This document shows positions 9,163 through 19,976 of a stretch of 64,000 nt of DNA, piece after piece. Under the pieces are notes generated by a model. The model did not search any database. It was given only the letters and a program-made list of their open reading frames with translations, and was not told the DNA's origin. Position numbers and translations under genes: made by a program. This DNA comes from Sphingobium ummariense RL-3 (GTDB lineage Bacteria; Pseudomonadota; Alphaproteobacteria; Sphingomonadales; Sphingomonadaceae): the NCBI RefSeq assembly GCF_000447205.1, contig NZ_AUWY01000100.1:18428-82427 (forward strand), in the 5' to 3' direction. Position 1 is the stretch's first letter. The number at the start of each line of letters is the position of its first letter.

Positions 9163-11058
9163 ATGTGCGGCATAGCGGGCATCTTCCACCTCGAAACGGC
9201 CAAGCCCGTTGATCCGGCGCGGGTGCGCGGGATGCTGGACGTCATGCCCCATCGCGGGCCGGACGGCAGCGGCATCTGGACCGCGCCGGGCGTGGGTCTG
9301 GGCCATCTGCGCCTGTCCATCATCGACCTGGGCGGCGGCGCCCAGCCGATGCTGACCGAGGACGAGAGCCTGGCGGTCGTGTTCAACGGCGAGATCTACA
9401 ATTTCGCCGAGGTGCGCGCGGAGCTGGAGGCCAAGGGGCATGTGTTCCGCACCCACAGCGACACCGAGGTCATCCTGCACGGCTACCGCCAATGGGGCGA
9501 GGAGTGCGTGCACCGCTTCAACGGCATGTTCGCATTCGCCCTGTTCGACGCGCGGGCGCAGGCCCTGTGGATGGTGCGCGACCGGCTGGGCGTGAAGCCG
9601 CTTCATTATGCGCTTCTTTCCGACGGCAGCCTGATCTTCGGGTCGGAACTGAAGGCGCTGCTCGCCCACCCACTGCTGCGGCGAGCGCCGGACCTGAGCG
9701 CGGTGGAGGACTATATGGCCTATGGCTATGTCCCCGACGACGCCTGCCTGGTGGCCGGCGTGCGCAAGCTGGGGGCGGGCGAGACGCTCCGTCTGGTGCG
9801 CGGCCGCCCGCTGCCCACGCCGCAGCGTTACTGGGACGTGAGCTTCGCCGACCGTTCGAAGGCGAAGCCCGAGGCGCTGGAGGAGGAGCTGGTCGCGCTG
9901 ATGCGGCAGGCGGTGCGTTCCCGCATGGTGGCGGACGTGCCGCTGGGCGCCTTCCTCTCGGGCGGCGTGGACAGCTCCAGCGTTGTTGCGCTGATGGCCG
10001 AGGCGTCGAGCAAGGCGGTCAATACCTGCACCATCGGTTTCGACGTCGCCAGCCTGGACGAGACCGCCTATGCCGACCGCGTCGCCCGCCGCTTCGCGAC
10101 CGACCATCGGACGCGGATCGTGTCGCCCGACGATTATGGATTGATTGACCGCCTCGCTCTCCACTTCGACGAACCTTTCGCCGACGCTTCAGCCCTGCCG
10201 ACCTTTCGGGTGTGCGAACTGGCGCGCGAGCAGGTGACGGTGGCGCTTTCCGGCGACGGCGCGGACGAGGCCTTTGCAGGCTATCGCCGCCACCGCTTCC
10301 AGATGCAGGGCGAGCGCTTCCGGGCGCTCATCCCCGCCTCGGTGCGCCAGCCGCTGTTCGGCACGCTGGGACGCTATTATCCCAAGGCGGACTGGGCGCC
10401 GCGCCCGCTGCGCGCCAAATCCACCTTCCTCGAACTGGCGGGGGAGGGCGGGGACGCTTATGCCGCGTCCGTCGGGGTGACGCCGCATGCGCTGCGCCAG
10501 CGGCTGTTCAGCCAAGAGATGAAGAGCCGCCTGGGCGCCTATCGCGCTGAGGATCGCTATGTGAAGGCGATGGCGGACGCGCCCGCGCGCGATCCGCTCG
10601 ACCGCGCCCAATATGCGGACATCCGTATCTGGTTGCCCGGCGATATCCTGACCAAGACCGACCGGATGAGCATGGCCGTCAGCCTGGAGGCGCGCGAGCC
10701 GCTGCTGGACCATCGCCTCGTCGAATTCGCCGCCCGCCTGCCGGTGGCGCAGCGCATTCGCGGGAACAGCGGCAAATATCTGCTGAAGAAGGCGATGGAG
10801 CCCTATCTGCCGCAGGACATCCTCTATCGCCCGAAGATGGGTTTCGTGACGCCGATCAGCGCCTGGTTCCGCGGTGCCCTTGCCGGCGAGGCGACGGCGA
10901 TCGCGGGCGGCTCCGCGCTGGCGAAGACAGGTTGGTTCGACACGCGGGCGCTGGCGAAGGCGGCGGCGGACCACAAGGCGGGCGTGGCCGACCATGGCCG
11001 GCTGCTCTGGCAGCTGCTGATGCTGGACAAGGCGCTGGGGCGGTTGTTCGGGGCGTGA
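9163..11058 (+). CDS. XrtA-associated amidotransferase (asparagine synthase-like, TIGR03108-like)
   Basis: A 631-residue two-domain protein. The N-terminal class II glutamine amidotransferase starts MCGIAGIFH with nucleophile Cys2, followed by the HRGPDGSG motif near residue 30. The C-terminal ATP pyrophosphatase domain has the PP-loop SGGVDSSS near 266-273 and SGDGADE near 364. In exosortase/EPS loci this enzyme is thought to amidate a uronic acid or similar group of the polysaccharide rather than aspartate; that is family knowledge, not visible in the sequence. It starts 12 bases after xrtA with a weak GGGGGG Shine-Dalgarno. Confidence 0.9.
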   Translation: MCGIAGIFHLETAKPVDPARVRGMLDVMPHRGPDGSGIWTAPGVGLGHLRLSIIDLGGGAQPMLTEDESLAVVFNGEIYNFAEVRAELEAKGHVFRTHSDTEVILHGYRQWGEECVHRFNGMFAFALFDARAQALWMVRDRLGVKPLHYALLSDGSLIFGSELKALLAHPLLRRAPDLSAVEDYMAYGYVPDDACLVAGVRKLGAGETLRLVRGRPLPTPQRYWDVSFADRSKAKPEALEEELVALMRQAVRSRMVADVPLGAFLSGGVDSSSVVALMAEASSKAVNTCTIGFDVASLDETAYADRVARRFATDHRTRIVSPDDYGLIDRLALHFDEPFADASALPTFRVCELAREQVTVALSGDGADEAFAGYRRHRFQMQGERFRALIPASVRQPLFGTLGRYYPKADWAPRPLRAKSTFLELAGEGGDAYAASVGVTPHALRQRLFSQEMKSRLGAYRAEDRYVKAMADAPARDPLDRAQYADIRIWLPGDILTKTDRMSMAVSLEAREPLLDHRLVEFAARLPVAQRIRGNSGKYLLKKAMEPYLPQDILYRPKMGFVTPISAWFRGALAGEATAIAGGSALAKTGWFDTRALAKAAADHKAGVADHGRLLWQLLMLDKALGRLFGA

Positions 11059-11150
11059 GGCCCCTTCGCGGGGCGTGTGGAAAATGCTTCCCCTTGCAAC
11101 CCGCATCCGCCGGTGCCAACGGGGCACATGAGGACAAGCAGGGCGCGCCA

Positions 11151-12500
11151 GTGACAGTCTCCAAGGAAATCGTGCGGCTGCGGCTCTATCTGCTGTGCCT
11201 GGCGGGGGACATGGCGGGGCTCTTCGTCGCCTTCCTGCTCGCCAACCTGTTCGTGTTGGGTGCATTATGGGGCGAGCCGGGCAAGCCGCACGGGCTCGTC
11301 ATGTTCGCCATGATCGCGCCGCTTTACGCCATCCTCGGCATCCAGGGCGGTGCCTATGGCATCCATGTGCTGGAGAATGTCCGGCGGGGCGTCTTCCGCG
11401 CGTTGCTGGCTCTGGCGCAGGCGGCGCTGCTGATGCTGCTGATCGTCTATCTGGGCAAGATCGCCGAGCAGCTGTCGCGACTGACCTTCGTCACCGGACT
11501 GGTGCTGGGCGCCGTTGCGGTGGCGCTGGTGCGGATCGCCGTGTCGCGTCTGTCCGAGCGGCTGCTGGGGGAGGTGCCGCACCTCACCGCCGTCATCATG
11601 GACGGCGTCGCGATCGACACCGGTCCGCACATGCTGGTCATCCCTGCCGAGGCGGCGAACCTGCGTCCGGAGCGACACGACGCCGAGATGGCGGCGCGGC
11701 TGGCGGCTGTGGTCGGTCTAGCGGAGCGCGTGATCGTCGCCTGCCCGCTGGAGCGGATGGACGACTGGTCGATCGCGCTCAAGTCGCTATCGGCACGCGG
11801 CGAAATCGTGGTGCCGGAGCTGCTGCGCTTCGCCCCGGCGCGGATCGACGCGTTCGCAGGCCAGCCGACCATCGTTGTCGCCGGCGGCCCTCTCCAGTTC
11901 CGCGACCGGATCATCAAGCGGCTGTTCGATTTCGCCGTCGCGGCGGTGGCAACGATCCTGCTGTTCCCCGTGCTGCTGGCGGCCGCGCTGGCGGTGAAGC
12001 TGACCAGTCCCGGCCCGATCCTCTTCCGCCAGCCCCGCATCGGCAAGGATGCCCGGCCCTTCAACATCTACAAGTTCCGGTCGATGCGCGCGGAGGCAAG
12101 CGACCGAAAGGCCGACAAGCTGACCACCCGCGACGACGACCGGGTGACGCCAATCGGCCGGTTCCTGCGCAAGACCAGCATCGACGAACTGCCGCAGCTC
12201 TTCAACGTACTGAAGGGCGACATGAGCATCGTCGGCCCCCGTCCCCACGCCGCCGCGGCCAAGGCAGGTGACAGCCTCTACTGGGAAGTCGACGCCCGCT
12301 ATTGGGAGCGCCATTGCATCAAGCCAGGCATGACCGGTCTCGCCCAGGTGCGCGGGCATCGTGGGTCGACCGACCATCATCAGGACCTGATCGACAGGCT
12401 CCAGTCGGACCTCGAATATGTCAGCGACTGGTCGATCTGGCGCGACCTGCGGATCATCGTCGCGACCCTGGGCGTGCTCGTCCATCACAAGGCCTATTGA
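11151..12500 (+). CDS. Polyprenyl-phosphate glycosylphosphotransferase (EPS initiating enzyme)
   Basis: A 449-residue protein with GTG start at 11151 (next in-frame upstream options give no Shine-Dalgarno). Four hydrophobic segments fill residues 10-120, then a degenerate nucleotide-binding-like domain, then a fifth membrane helix (near 270-295) and the WcaJ/PglC-type catalytic domain: [21 protein letters not shown], the [16 protein letters not shown] core and SIVGPRPH. It should transfer a sugar-1-phosphate from a nucleotide sugar to undecaprenyl phosphate, the first step of repeat-unit synthesis. About 90 bases separate it from the amidotransferase, the longest gap in the EPS run. Confidence 0.9.
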   Translation: MTVSKEIVRLRLYLLCLAGDMAGLFVAFLLANLFVLGALWGEPGKPHGLVMFAMIAPLYAILGIQGGAYGIHVLENVRRGVFRALLALAQAALLMLLIVYLGKIAEQLSRLTFVTGLVLGAVAVALVRIAVSRLSERLLGEVPHLTAVIMDGVAIDTGPHMLVIPAEAANLRPERHDAEMAARLAAVVGLAERVIVACPLERMDDWSIALKSLSARGEIVVPELLRFAPARIDAFAGQPTIVVAGGPLQFRDRIIKRLFDFAVAAVATILLFPVLLAAALAVKLTSPGPILFRQPRIGKDARPFNIYKFRSMRAEASDRKADKLTTRDDDRVTPIGRFLRKTSIDELPQLFNVLKGDMSIVGPRPHAAAAKAGDSLYWEVDARYWERHCIKPGMTGLAQVRGHRGSTDHHQDLIDRLQSDLEYVSDWSIWRDLRIIVATLGVLVHHKAY

Positions 12501-12502
12501 GC

Positions 12503-13633
12503 ATGGCGACGAACCTGATCCTGGGCGCGGTACTGCTTGCCTGCCTCGTGGCCGTCGCCTGGCCGTTTCTTTTCTATCCGCTCATCCTGCGCATGCTGCC
12601 GACGCGGCCGGAACAGCCGGCGGCGGGGCCAACGCCCAGCGCATCGCTGCTTTTCTGCGCCTATAACGAGGCGGCGGCGATGCCGGAAAAGCTAGCCAAC
12701 CTGGCGATGCTGAAGGCGCGTTATCCAAGCCTGGAAATCCTGGCTTTTGACGACGGATCGTCGGACGAAACGGCTGCGCTGATCGAGGCGAAGGGCGACC
12801 TCGTCACCCTGCTGCGCGGGCCGGGGCGCAGCGGCAAGGCGCATGGGATGAAGCAACTCGCCGCGCGAGCGACCGGCGAGGTGCTGATCTTCACTGATGC
12901 CAATGTGCTGCTGGACGAGGATGCCATCGGCAGGCTGCTGGCGCGCTACGCCGATCCGCAGGTCGGGGGCGTGCTGGGATCGCTGCATTATGTGGGCGAG
13001 GGGGAGAGTGCCACCGCCTCGGTCGGGTCGCTTTACTGGCGGATCGAGGAGCGGCTGAAGGATGAGGAGTCGCGCACCGGCAACGTGCAGGGGGCGGACG
13101 GCTCGATCTTCTCGATCCGGCGCGCGCTCTATCCCGATTTCCCCGACAGCGTGCTCGACGACCTGACCGTGTCGATGGCGGTGGTCTTCGCTGGTCGCCG
13201 ACTGGTCAAGGCGAAGGATGCGATTGCCCGCGAAAGGCTGGTGACCGCCCGCAAGGACGAATATCGCCGCAAGGTGCGGATCGCCGCCCGATCCTGGCAT
13301 ACGCACCGCTATCTGTCGCCGCAGCTGCGCAAGATGCGCGCGCTCGATCGCTTCAAATATACGTCCCGCAAGATCGTGCGCTGGTTCGGTGGGATTTTCA
13401 TCCTGGTGGGCGCTGTGGCGGCCGGTACGCTGGCGATGCGGATCTCGCCGATGCTCTACATGGCGGGCGGGCTCGCGGTGGTTGCCGTCGTCTGGCTGGG
13501 CCTGCGCAGCCGTGGTGGACCCTTTGCCGCGCTGGTGGACGTGCTGATCGCCTATGCGGCTACGCTTCAGGGCGTGCTGCGGGCCATGACGGGGCGGACT
13601 GTAACGACCTGGAATCCTGCCAAGTCGCGCTGA
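12503..13633 (+). CDS. Glycosyltransferase family 2 with membrane segments
   Basis: A 376-residue protein, ATG two bases after the preceding stop. An N-terminal membrane helix (about 5-25) is followed by a GT-A domain: SLLFCAYNEAAAM, FDDGSSDET near 87-95, FTDANVLLDEDA (DXD-like) near 130-141 and GADGSIFSIRR near 200. Two or three hydrophobic segments close the protein (about 295-360). It probably extends the EPS repeat unit on the inner face of the membrane. It is the last gene of the plus-strand EPS run; the next gene is convergent. Confidence 0.85.
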   Translation: MATNLILGAVLLACLVAVAWPFLFYPLILRMLPTRPEQPAAGPTPSASLLFCAYNEAAAMPEKLANLAMLKARYPSLEILAFDDGSSDETAALIEAKGDLVTLLRGPGRSGKAHGMKQLAARATGEVLIFTDANVLLDEDAIGRLLARYADPQVGGVLGSLHYVGEGESATASVGSLYWRIEERLKDEESRTGNVQGADGSIFSIRRALYPDFPDSVLDDLTVSMAVVFAGRRLVKAKDAIARERLVTARKDEYRRKVRIAARSWHTHRYLSPQLRKMRALDRFKYTSRKIVRWFGGIFILVGAVAAGTLAMRISPMLYMAGGLAVVAVVWLGLRSRGGPFAALVDVLIAYAATLQGVLRAMTGRTVTTWNPAKSR

Positions 13634-13660
13634 CGGTCCGCCCTGTCCGGTCGCGTGGGA

Positions 13661-14272
13661 TCAGTCCTGCGTGAAGGTCGCGTCGATATCGAGATAGACG
13701 CGGTTGGAGACGAAGGGCCGGCCGAACCCCATGCCGAACTGACTCCGGCGCACATTCGCCTGACCCGTGAAGTGAAGGCGCGGGCGCCCCGTTGCCGGAT
13801 CGGGGCTGATGCCGGCCAGGCGCGCGGCAATGGCGATCGGTCGGGTCTGGCCGTGCATCGTGAGTTTGCCGTCAATCCGCAGCGTGTCGCCATTACCGAT
13901 CGCCGTGTCGCTCGCCACGAACCGCACCTCCGGATAATGATCCATGTCGAAGAAGCTGGAGCCCTTCAGCATGGAATCGGTCGAGGCGTCGCCGGTCGTC
14001 AGCTTGCCGATCGGGAAGCGGATGTCGATCGCCGCGTGATCCCCTCGCTGCGGGTCGATCGCGACGGCACCCATCGGCTCGACGAAGTCGCCCCTATAGG
14101 CGCCGAACAGCGACTTCGCCTGGAAATGGACCCGGGTCTGCACGGTATCGACCGCATAATGGCCCGGCTGGAAGCGGGCGGCGGAGAGGGGGGCGGCCTG
14201 CGCGGCGAACGAGGCAGGCACGGACGCCAGCACTCCCAGGAGTGCCAGCGCCCTTGACCGACGGAACATCAT
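13661..14272 (-). CDS. YceI-family periplasmic lipid-binding protein (copy 2)
   Basis: A 203-residue protein with a cleavable signal peptide (to about residue 26, AAQA). It then has the YceI fold signatures: YAVDTVQTRVHFQAKS, DIRFPIGKLTTGDASTDSMLKGSSFFDMDHYPEVRF and a terminal strand set RVYLDIDATF. YceI proteins are lipocalin-like barrels that bind isoprenoids such as polyprenols or quinones. It lies nine bases downstream of the other YceI gene, with which it shares limited similarity, so the two are a diverged tandem pair in one operon. The substrate is not known. Confidence 0.85.
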   Translation of the reverse strand: MMFRRSRALALLGVLASVPASFAAQAAPLSAARFQPGHYAVDTVQTRVHFQAKSLFGAYRGDFVEPMGAVAIDPQRGDHAAIDIRFPIGKLTTGDASTDSMLKGSSFFDMDHYPEVRFVASDTAIGNGDTLRIDGKLTMHGQTRPIAIAARLAGISPDPATGRPRLHFTGQANVRRSQFGMGFGRPFVSNRVYLDIDATFTQD

Positions 14273-14281
14273 TTCGGTGCC

Positions 14282-14899
14282 TTACTTTTCGAAGGCGGCG
14301 ATGATTTTCAGTTCCACGGTGTCCCCGACCATCGGCACGCCATAGCCGAGCCCGAAGTCGCTGCGCTTGATCGTGCTGGTCGCGATGAAGCCGACATTTT
14401 CTTTCTTGTTCATCGGCTGCACGCCGGCACCGTAGAATTCCGCGTCCAGCGTCACAGGCTTGGTGATGCCCTTGATCGTCAGGTTGCCGGTGATTTCCGC
14501 ACCGGTTGCGCCATCGGGCTTCACCCCTGTCGACACGAAGGTCGCCTTGGCGAACTTCGTGACGTCGAAGAAGTCGGGCTTCATCAGATGTTCGTCGAGC
14601 TTGGCGACGCCGGTGCGCAGGTTGGCGATCGGCACGTCGATGCTGACCTTCGACGCCGCCGGATTGGCCTTGTCCAGCGTCAGCGAGCCGGTCGCTTCGG
14701 CGATGACGCCGAGGTTGTTGCTGAAGCCCATATGGTCATAGGCGAAGACGATCTGGGTGTGGCCGGGATCGACGGCATAGGTGCCGCCCGTGACCTTGGC
14801 CATGTCCTTGCTGCCCGGAGGGGAGGGCATCTGGGCCAGGACGACAGTGCCGCCGGCAAGGGCGACGAGGGCGGCGGCGGGGATGAGGAACTTGCGCAT
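14282..14899 (-). CDS. YceI-family periplasmic protein (copy 1)
   Basis: A 205-residue secreted YceI protein. The ATG at 14899 is chosen because a GGAGAA Shine-Dalgarno stands 7 bases upstream and the peptide then starts MRKFLIPAAALVALAGG, a good signal sequence; a longer frame to 14923 has no such signal. Motifs: YAVDPGHTQIVFAYDHMGFSN, the paired HLMKPDFFDVTKFAKATF and a C-terminal LKIIAAFEK. It is the first gene of a two-gene YceI operon. Confidence 0.87.
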   Translation of the reverse strand: MRKFLIPAAALVALAGGTVVLAQMPSPPGSKDMAKVTGGTYAVDPGHTQIVFAYDHMGFSNNLGVIAEATGSLTLDKANPAASKVSIDVPIANLRTGVAKLDEHLMKPDFFDVTKFAKATFVSTGVKPDGATGAEITGNLTIKGITKPVTLDAEFYGAGVQPMNKKENVGFIATSTIKRSDFGLGYGVPMVGDTVELKIIAAFEK

Positions 14900-15034
14900 G
14901 GGATCGTTCTCCGCAAAAAGCATCGGGCGCCACCAGGATAGGCGACGCCCGAAACAAGTTCCAGAGGCGAAACGGGAAACGGACCGTTCCGACTTTGCGC
15001 GATGAAGCTCCCTCTCGCGCCCGGGCCGAACAAG

Positions 15035-15056
15035 CCCCTCCCCGTGAGGGAAGGGG
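15035..15056 (-). terminator. Possible hairpin terminator of ilvC
   Basis: CCCCTCCC / GGGAAGGGG form a GC-rich stem around GTGA, 12 bases past the ilvC stop on the minus strand. There is no clear T run, so the call is tentative. Confidence 0.4.
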
Positions 15057-15067
15057 ATGTTGGCGGC

Positions 15068-16225
<1,158 letters not shown>

Positions 16226-16308
16226 TTACCCCCTCTCCCAGCTGCGACCAGGCAGCAGGCTGCCAGGTCTTGCTTCCCTCCCTCCTGCGGAGCGAGGGAA
16301 AGGTCTCG

Positions 16309-16824
16309 TTATACCGGGCCCTTGCCCCGGATCAGGCCTACGACGCCGGTGCGGCCGACCTCCACCAGTCCGACCTGGCGCATCAGGTTCACGAAATTGT
16401 CGATCTTCTCGGTCGTGCCGGTGATCTCGAAGATGAAGCTTTCGATCGTGGTATCGACCACCTTGGCGCGGAACACATCGGCCAGGCGCAGCGCCTCGAT
16501 CCGGTGCTCGCCCGATCCCGCGACCTTGACCAGCGCCAGTTCACGCTCGACGAAGGGGCCAGCCTCGGCCAGATCCACGACCTTGTGCACCGATACCAGC
16601 CGGTCGAGCTGGGCGATGATCTGGTCGATCACCTTGGGCGGACCGCTGGTCACGATGGTGATGCGGCTGACGCCGTGGTCGGGCGTGATGTCCGCCACCG
16701 TCAGGCTGTCGATATTATAGCCGCGCGCGGTGAAGAGGCCCGCGATGCGCGCCAGCATCCCCGCCTCGTTCGACACGGTGAGCGACAGGACGTGCCGCTC
16801 GCTCAGTTCTTCCTGGATATGCAT
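16309..16824 (-). CDS. ilvN: Acetolactate synthase small (regulatory) subunit
   Basis: A 171-residue protein with an ACT domain at the N-terminus (HVLSLTVSNEAGMLARIAGLF, residues 11-31, then GYNIDSLTVADT-like). A second ACT-like half follows around IESFIFEITGTTEKIDNF. It binds the large subunit and gives valine feedback inhibition. The start ATG overlaps the stop of the 115-residue gene upstream by one base (TGATG), so translation is likely coupled. Confidence 0.95.
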   Translation of the reverse strand: MHIQEELSERHVLSLTVSNEAGMLARIAGLFTARGYNIDSLTVADITPDHGVSRITIVTSGPPKVIDQIIAQLDRLVSVHKVVDLAEAGPFVERELALVKVAGSGEHRIEALRLADVFRAKVVDTTIESFIFEITGTTEKIDNFVNLMRQVGLVEVGRTGVVGLIRGKGPV

Positions 16825-17171
16825 CACTGGGCCGTTTCGTCCTGATGGTCGTCGTCGTCGTGGCGCTGGGCGATCATGCCCGTGAAGGCATAATGCCATG
16901 CGCCGTCCTGGCGGTAGGCAAGGCGTACCGGGAAACCGGTCACCGCGTCGAACATGCGCGACAGATGCTCGCCCACATAGCGCGGGCCGGCGAGCAGGCG
17001 GCCTACATGGCGCTCATGATGCTCGAAGCCGTGGTCCAGATGCACTTCCCATTCCTCATTGTCGCGGTCGGCATGGTCGACCGTCCACCCCGTCAGCTCC
17101 GCGCTGCCGGCCAATCGCTCGAAATCCCAGGGTTCGGTCACGCGGATGCGGACCTTCAGATGCCCGGTCAC
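16824..17171 (-). CDS. Small conserved protein inserted between ilvB and ilvN, function unknown
   Basis: A 115-residue acidic, histidine-rich protein with a GTG start at 17171. It reads VRIRVTEPWDFERLAG, then a DNEEWEVHLDHGFEHHERHVG stretch, ending with a poly-acidic/His tail (HDDDDHQDE). No membrane segment or known catalytic motif is seen. It sits 10 bases after ilvB and overlaps ilvN by one base, so it must be made with the two acetolactate synthase subunits. I do not recognise a family; its position makes an accessory role in branched-chain amino-acid synthesis a fair guess only. Confidence 0.75.
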   Translation of the reverse strand: MTGHLKVRIRVTEPWDFERLAGSAELTGWTVDHADRDNEEWEVHLDHGFEHHERHVGRLLAGPRYVGEHLSRMFDAVTGFPVRLAYRQDGAWHYAFTGMIAQRHDDDDHQDETAQ

Positions 17172-17181
17172 GCTCCAGACC

Positions 17182-18930
17182 TCACACCAGCGCCTTCGCC
17201 TCGTCGGACATGACGCCGGCGACCTGGCTCGGATCGAGCAGCATTTCCGTATGCGCCGCGCCCGAAGGGATCATCGGGAAGCAGTTGGAAAGCTTCGCCA
17301 CGCGGCAATCGACGATCACCGGGCCGGGCGTATCGATCATCTGGCGGATGCCGCTCTCCAGCTCCTGCGGCCCTTCGATGCGGATGCCGGTCCAGCCATA
17401 GGCTTCGGCCAGCTTCACGAAATCGGGCAGGCTGTCCGAATAGCTGTTGGAATAGCGGCTTTCATAGGTCAGTTCCTGCCATTGGCGGACCATGCCCATA
17501 TATTCATTGTTGAGGATGAAGACCTTGACGGGCAGGCGATACTGGCTGGCCGTGCCCATTTCCTGGATATTCATCTGGATCGAGGCATCGCCCGCGACGC
17601 AGATGACCAGGCTGTCCGGATTGCCGAGCTGGGCGCCGATCGCTGCCGGGAAGCCGTAGCCCATGGTGCCGAGGCCACCGGAGGTCAGCCACTTGTTCGG
17701 CTCGTCGAAGCCGAAATGCTGGGCTGCCCACATCTGGTGCTGACCGACCTCGGTGGTGATGATGACGTCCTTCGCGCTGCGGGTGCCCTTGTAGAGGTCC
17801 GCAATGGCCCGCTGGGGCATGATCTCCGTGCCGTTTTCTGCATAGTCCAGGCTGCCGCGCGCGCGCCAGCCGTCGATCCGCGCCCACCATTCGGCAAGGT
17901 CAGCGCGCTTGTGGTCGCGCTGCTTCCACAGCGCGAGCATGTCGGCCAGCGCGCTTTCGACGTCAGCGACGATCGGCAGGTCGACATTGATGATCTTGTT
18001 GATCGAACTGCGGTCGATGTCGATGTGGATCTTGCGGCTGTTCGGGCTGAAGGCGTCGGGGCGGCCGGTGACGCGGTCGTCGAACCGGGCGCCGATGCAG
18101 AGGATCAGGTCCGCCTGGTTCATCGCCCAGTTCGCCTCGAAGGTGCCATGCATGCCCAGCATGCCCAGCCATTGCGGCGAGGAGGCGGGGAAGGCGCCCA
18201 GGCCCATCAGCGTGGAAGTGACGGGCGCACCGGTCAGCGCCGCCAGCTCGCGCAGCAGGCGCGAGGCTTCCGGGCCGGAATTGATGACGCCGCCGCCGGT
18301 GTAAAAGATCGGGCGCTCCGACGCAGCCAGCATCTCCACCGCCGTGTCGATGGCCGACGCATCCGCCTTGACCTGCGGGCGATAGCTGGGGTGCTGCTTC
18401 GGCTCGGGCCTGCGATAGGGCGCGGTCGCGATCTGGACGTTCTTGGGAATGTCGACGACGACGGGGCCGGGTCGGCCGGTCGTGGCGATCTGGAACGCCT
18501 CATGGACGACGGCCGCCAGCTTGCCCGGATCCTTCACCAGATAGTTGTGCTTGGAACAGTGGCGGGTGATGCCGACCGTGTCCGCTTCCTGGAAGGCGTC
18601 GGTGCCGATCAGGTGCGTGGGAACCTGGCCGGTGATGACGACCATCGGGATCGAATCCATCAGCGCGTCGGTGATGCCGGTGACGGCATTGGTCGCGCCG
18701 GGGCCGGAGGTGACGAGCACGACGCCGGGCTTGCCGGTGGAACGGGCATAGCCTTCCGCCATGTGGGTCGCGCCCTGTTCGTGGCGGACCAGCACATGCT
18801 TGATCGTGGGATGGTTGTAGAGCGCGTCGTAGATCGGCAGCACCGCGCCGCCCGGATAGCCGAACACGACTTCGACTCCCAGATCGACCAGGCATTCGAC
18901 CAAAATGTCCGCGCCGCTCTTTTCGGCCAC
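17182..18930 (-). CDS. ilvB: Acetolactate synthase large (catalytic) subunit
   Basis: A 582-residue TPP enzyme. Motifs: FGYPGGAVLPIYDAL near 19-33, the catalytic glutamate in VRHEQGATHMAEGYAR near 43-58, and the TPP/Mg-binding VAGDASIQMNIQEM with downstream NNEYMGMVRQWQ near 475-486. It condenses two pyruvates, or pyruvate and 2-oxobutyrate. First gene of the minus-strand group ilvB - small protein - ilvN - (ilvC). Roughly 100 bases separate its start from miaA; I see no obvious leader peptide or attenuator there. Confidence 0.97.
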   Translation of the reverse strand: MAEKSGADILVECLVDLGVEVVFGYPGGAVLPIYDALYNHPTIKHVLVRHEQGATHMAEGYARSTGKPGVVLVTSGPGATNAVTGITDALMDSIPMVVITGQVPTHLIGTDAFQEADTVGITRHCSKHNYLVKDPGKLAAVVHEAFQIATTGRPGPVVVDIPKNVQIATAPYRRPEPKQHPSYRPQVKADASAIDTAVEMLAASERPIFYTGGGVINSGPEASRLLRELAALTGAPVTSTLMGLGAFPASSPQWLGMLGMHGTFEANWAMNQADLILCIGARFDDRVTGRPDAFSPNSRKIHIDIDRSSINKIINVDLPIVADVESALADMLALWKQRDHKRADLAEWWARIDGWRARGSLDYAENGTEIMPQRAIADLYKGTRSAKDVIITTEVGQHQMWAAQHFGFDEPNKWLTSGGLGTMGYGFPAAIGAQLGNPDSLVICVAGDASIQMNIQEMGTASQYRLPVKVFILNNEYMGMVRQWQELTYESRYSNSYSDSLPDFVKLAEAYGWTGIRIEGPQELESGIRQMIDTPGPVIVDCRVAKLSNCFPMIPSGAAHTEMLLDPSQVAGVMSDEAKALV

Positions 18931-19031
18931 GATGCAATCCTTCCTTTGCGTGCAGGGGGCGTGCTTTGCGCCAGCCGCCCGGCGATGGCAAGGCGCACGC
19001 CACTATTCGACATAAAATGACTAGTCAATAG

Positions 19032-19976
19032 CTACGATTGTAACTTTCTTATCAGATTGGTAGCAATGCTGTCATCAATATTTCTCGCCTCTCTGGGCCA
19101 TGAGGCGGGGGGCTGGTGCGAAAACCAGGTATATTGGCGTTTGGCATATTGCCGCGTGGCGATCCGGCCTCGTTCCAGCATCATCTCGCGGTCGATTTCA
19201 CCGGCCAGCCAGGCCGCGATTTCCGGCACGCCGATGGCCCGCATGACGGGAAGGTCGGGCGACAGGCGGCGGTCGAGCAGGGCCTCGACCTCCGCAATCG
19301 CACCGCCTTCGACCATCGCCTCGAAGCGCAGGTCGCACCGCCGCACCAGCCAGTCGCGCGCCGGCAGGAGGATGAGGGGGGAAAGGAGGATGCGGTCGCC
19401 GATGCCGCCGATCCTCTGCCGCTGCCATTCGGAAAGCGGCCTGCCGGTTGATCGGACCACCTCCAGCGCGCGGGCGACGCGCGTGCTGTCGGCCGGCGCG
19501 AGGCGACCCGCAGCCGGCGGATCCTCACGCGACAGGGCGGCATGCGCCTCCGCCACGGGCATGGCGCGCACCGCCGCGCGAATGTCCGGGTCGATGTCCG
19601 GCACGGGCGCGATGCCGTCGAGCAGGGTGCGCAGGTAAAGGCCCGTGCCGCCGACCAGCACCGGCAGGCGGCCTTCTCCATGGGCCTGGTCGATCTCCGC
19701 CCGGGCTTCGGTGGCCCAGCGGGCGGCGGTGCAGGCCTCCGCGCCGTCGATATGCCCGAACAGCCGGTGCGGCACCCCTGCCATCTCCGCCGCCGTCGGA
19801 CGGGCGGAGAGGATGGCAAGGTCCGCATAGACCTGGCTCGCGTCGGCATTGATGACGGTGCCGTTCGCCGCCTGCGCCAGCGCGACGGCAAGCGCGCTCT
19901 TGCCGCTGGCGGTCGGCCCGGCAATAAGCGCCACGCGCGGGCGGGAATCGCCTGCTTCTTGTTCGGGAGTGTCCAT
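19032..19976 (-). CDS. miaA: tRNA dimethylallyltransferase
   Basis: A 314-residue enzyme that adds the dimethylallyl group to A37 of tRNAs reading UNN codons. The P-loop [16 protein letters not shown] is near residues 20-35, the DSPQ-like loop is [11 protein letters not shown], and the C-terminal MiaA motif is [11 protein letters not shown]. The only start that gives a normal N-terminus is the ATG at 19976. That codon overlaps the divergent serB ATG by two bases within the tetranucleotide CATG, so each gene has its promoter and ribosome site inside the other's coding region or is leaderless. Confidence 0.93.
   Translation of the reverse strand: MDTPEQEAGDSRPRVALIAGPTASGKSALAVALAQAANGTVINADASQVYADLAILSARPTAAEMAGVPHRLFGHIDGAEACTAARWATEARAEIDQAHGEGRLPVLVGGTGLYLRTLLDGIAPVPDIDPDIRAAVRAMPVAEAHAALSREDPPAAGRLAPADSTRVARALEVVRSTGRPLSEWQRQRIGGIGDRILLSPLILLPARDWLVRRCDLRFEAMVEGGAIAEVEALLDRRLSPDLPVMRAIGVPEIAAWLAGEIDREMMLERGRIATRQYAKRQYTWFSHQPPASWPREARNIDDSIATNLIRKLQS

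Noticed and set aside
7540..10164. Open frame of 874 codons on the minus strand across the exosortase and amidotransferase genes
   Set aside because: It is the GC-rich shadow of two well-supported plus-strand genes, is full of Arg/His/Gln-type residues and has no recognisable domain.
17059..19020. Open frame of 653 codons on the plus strand
   Set aside because: Shadow of ilvB; low-complexity composition and no domain.
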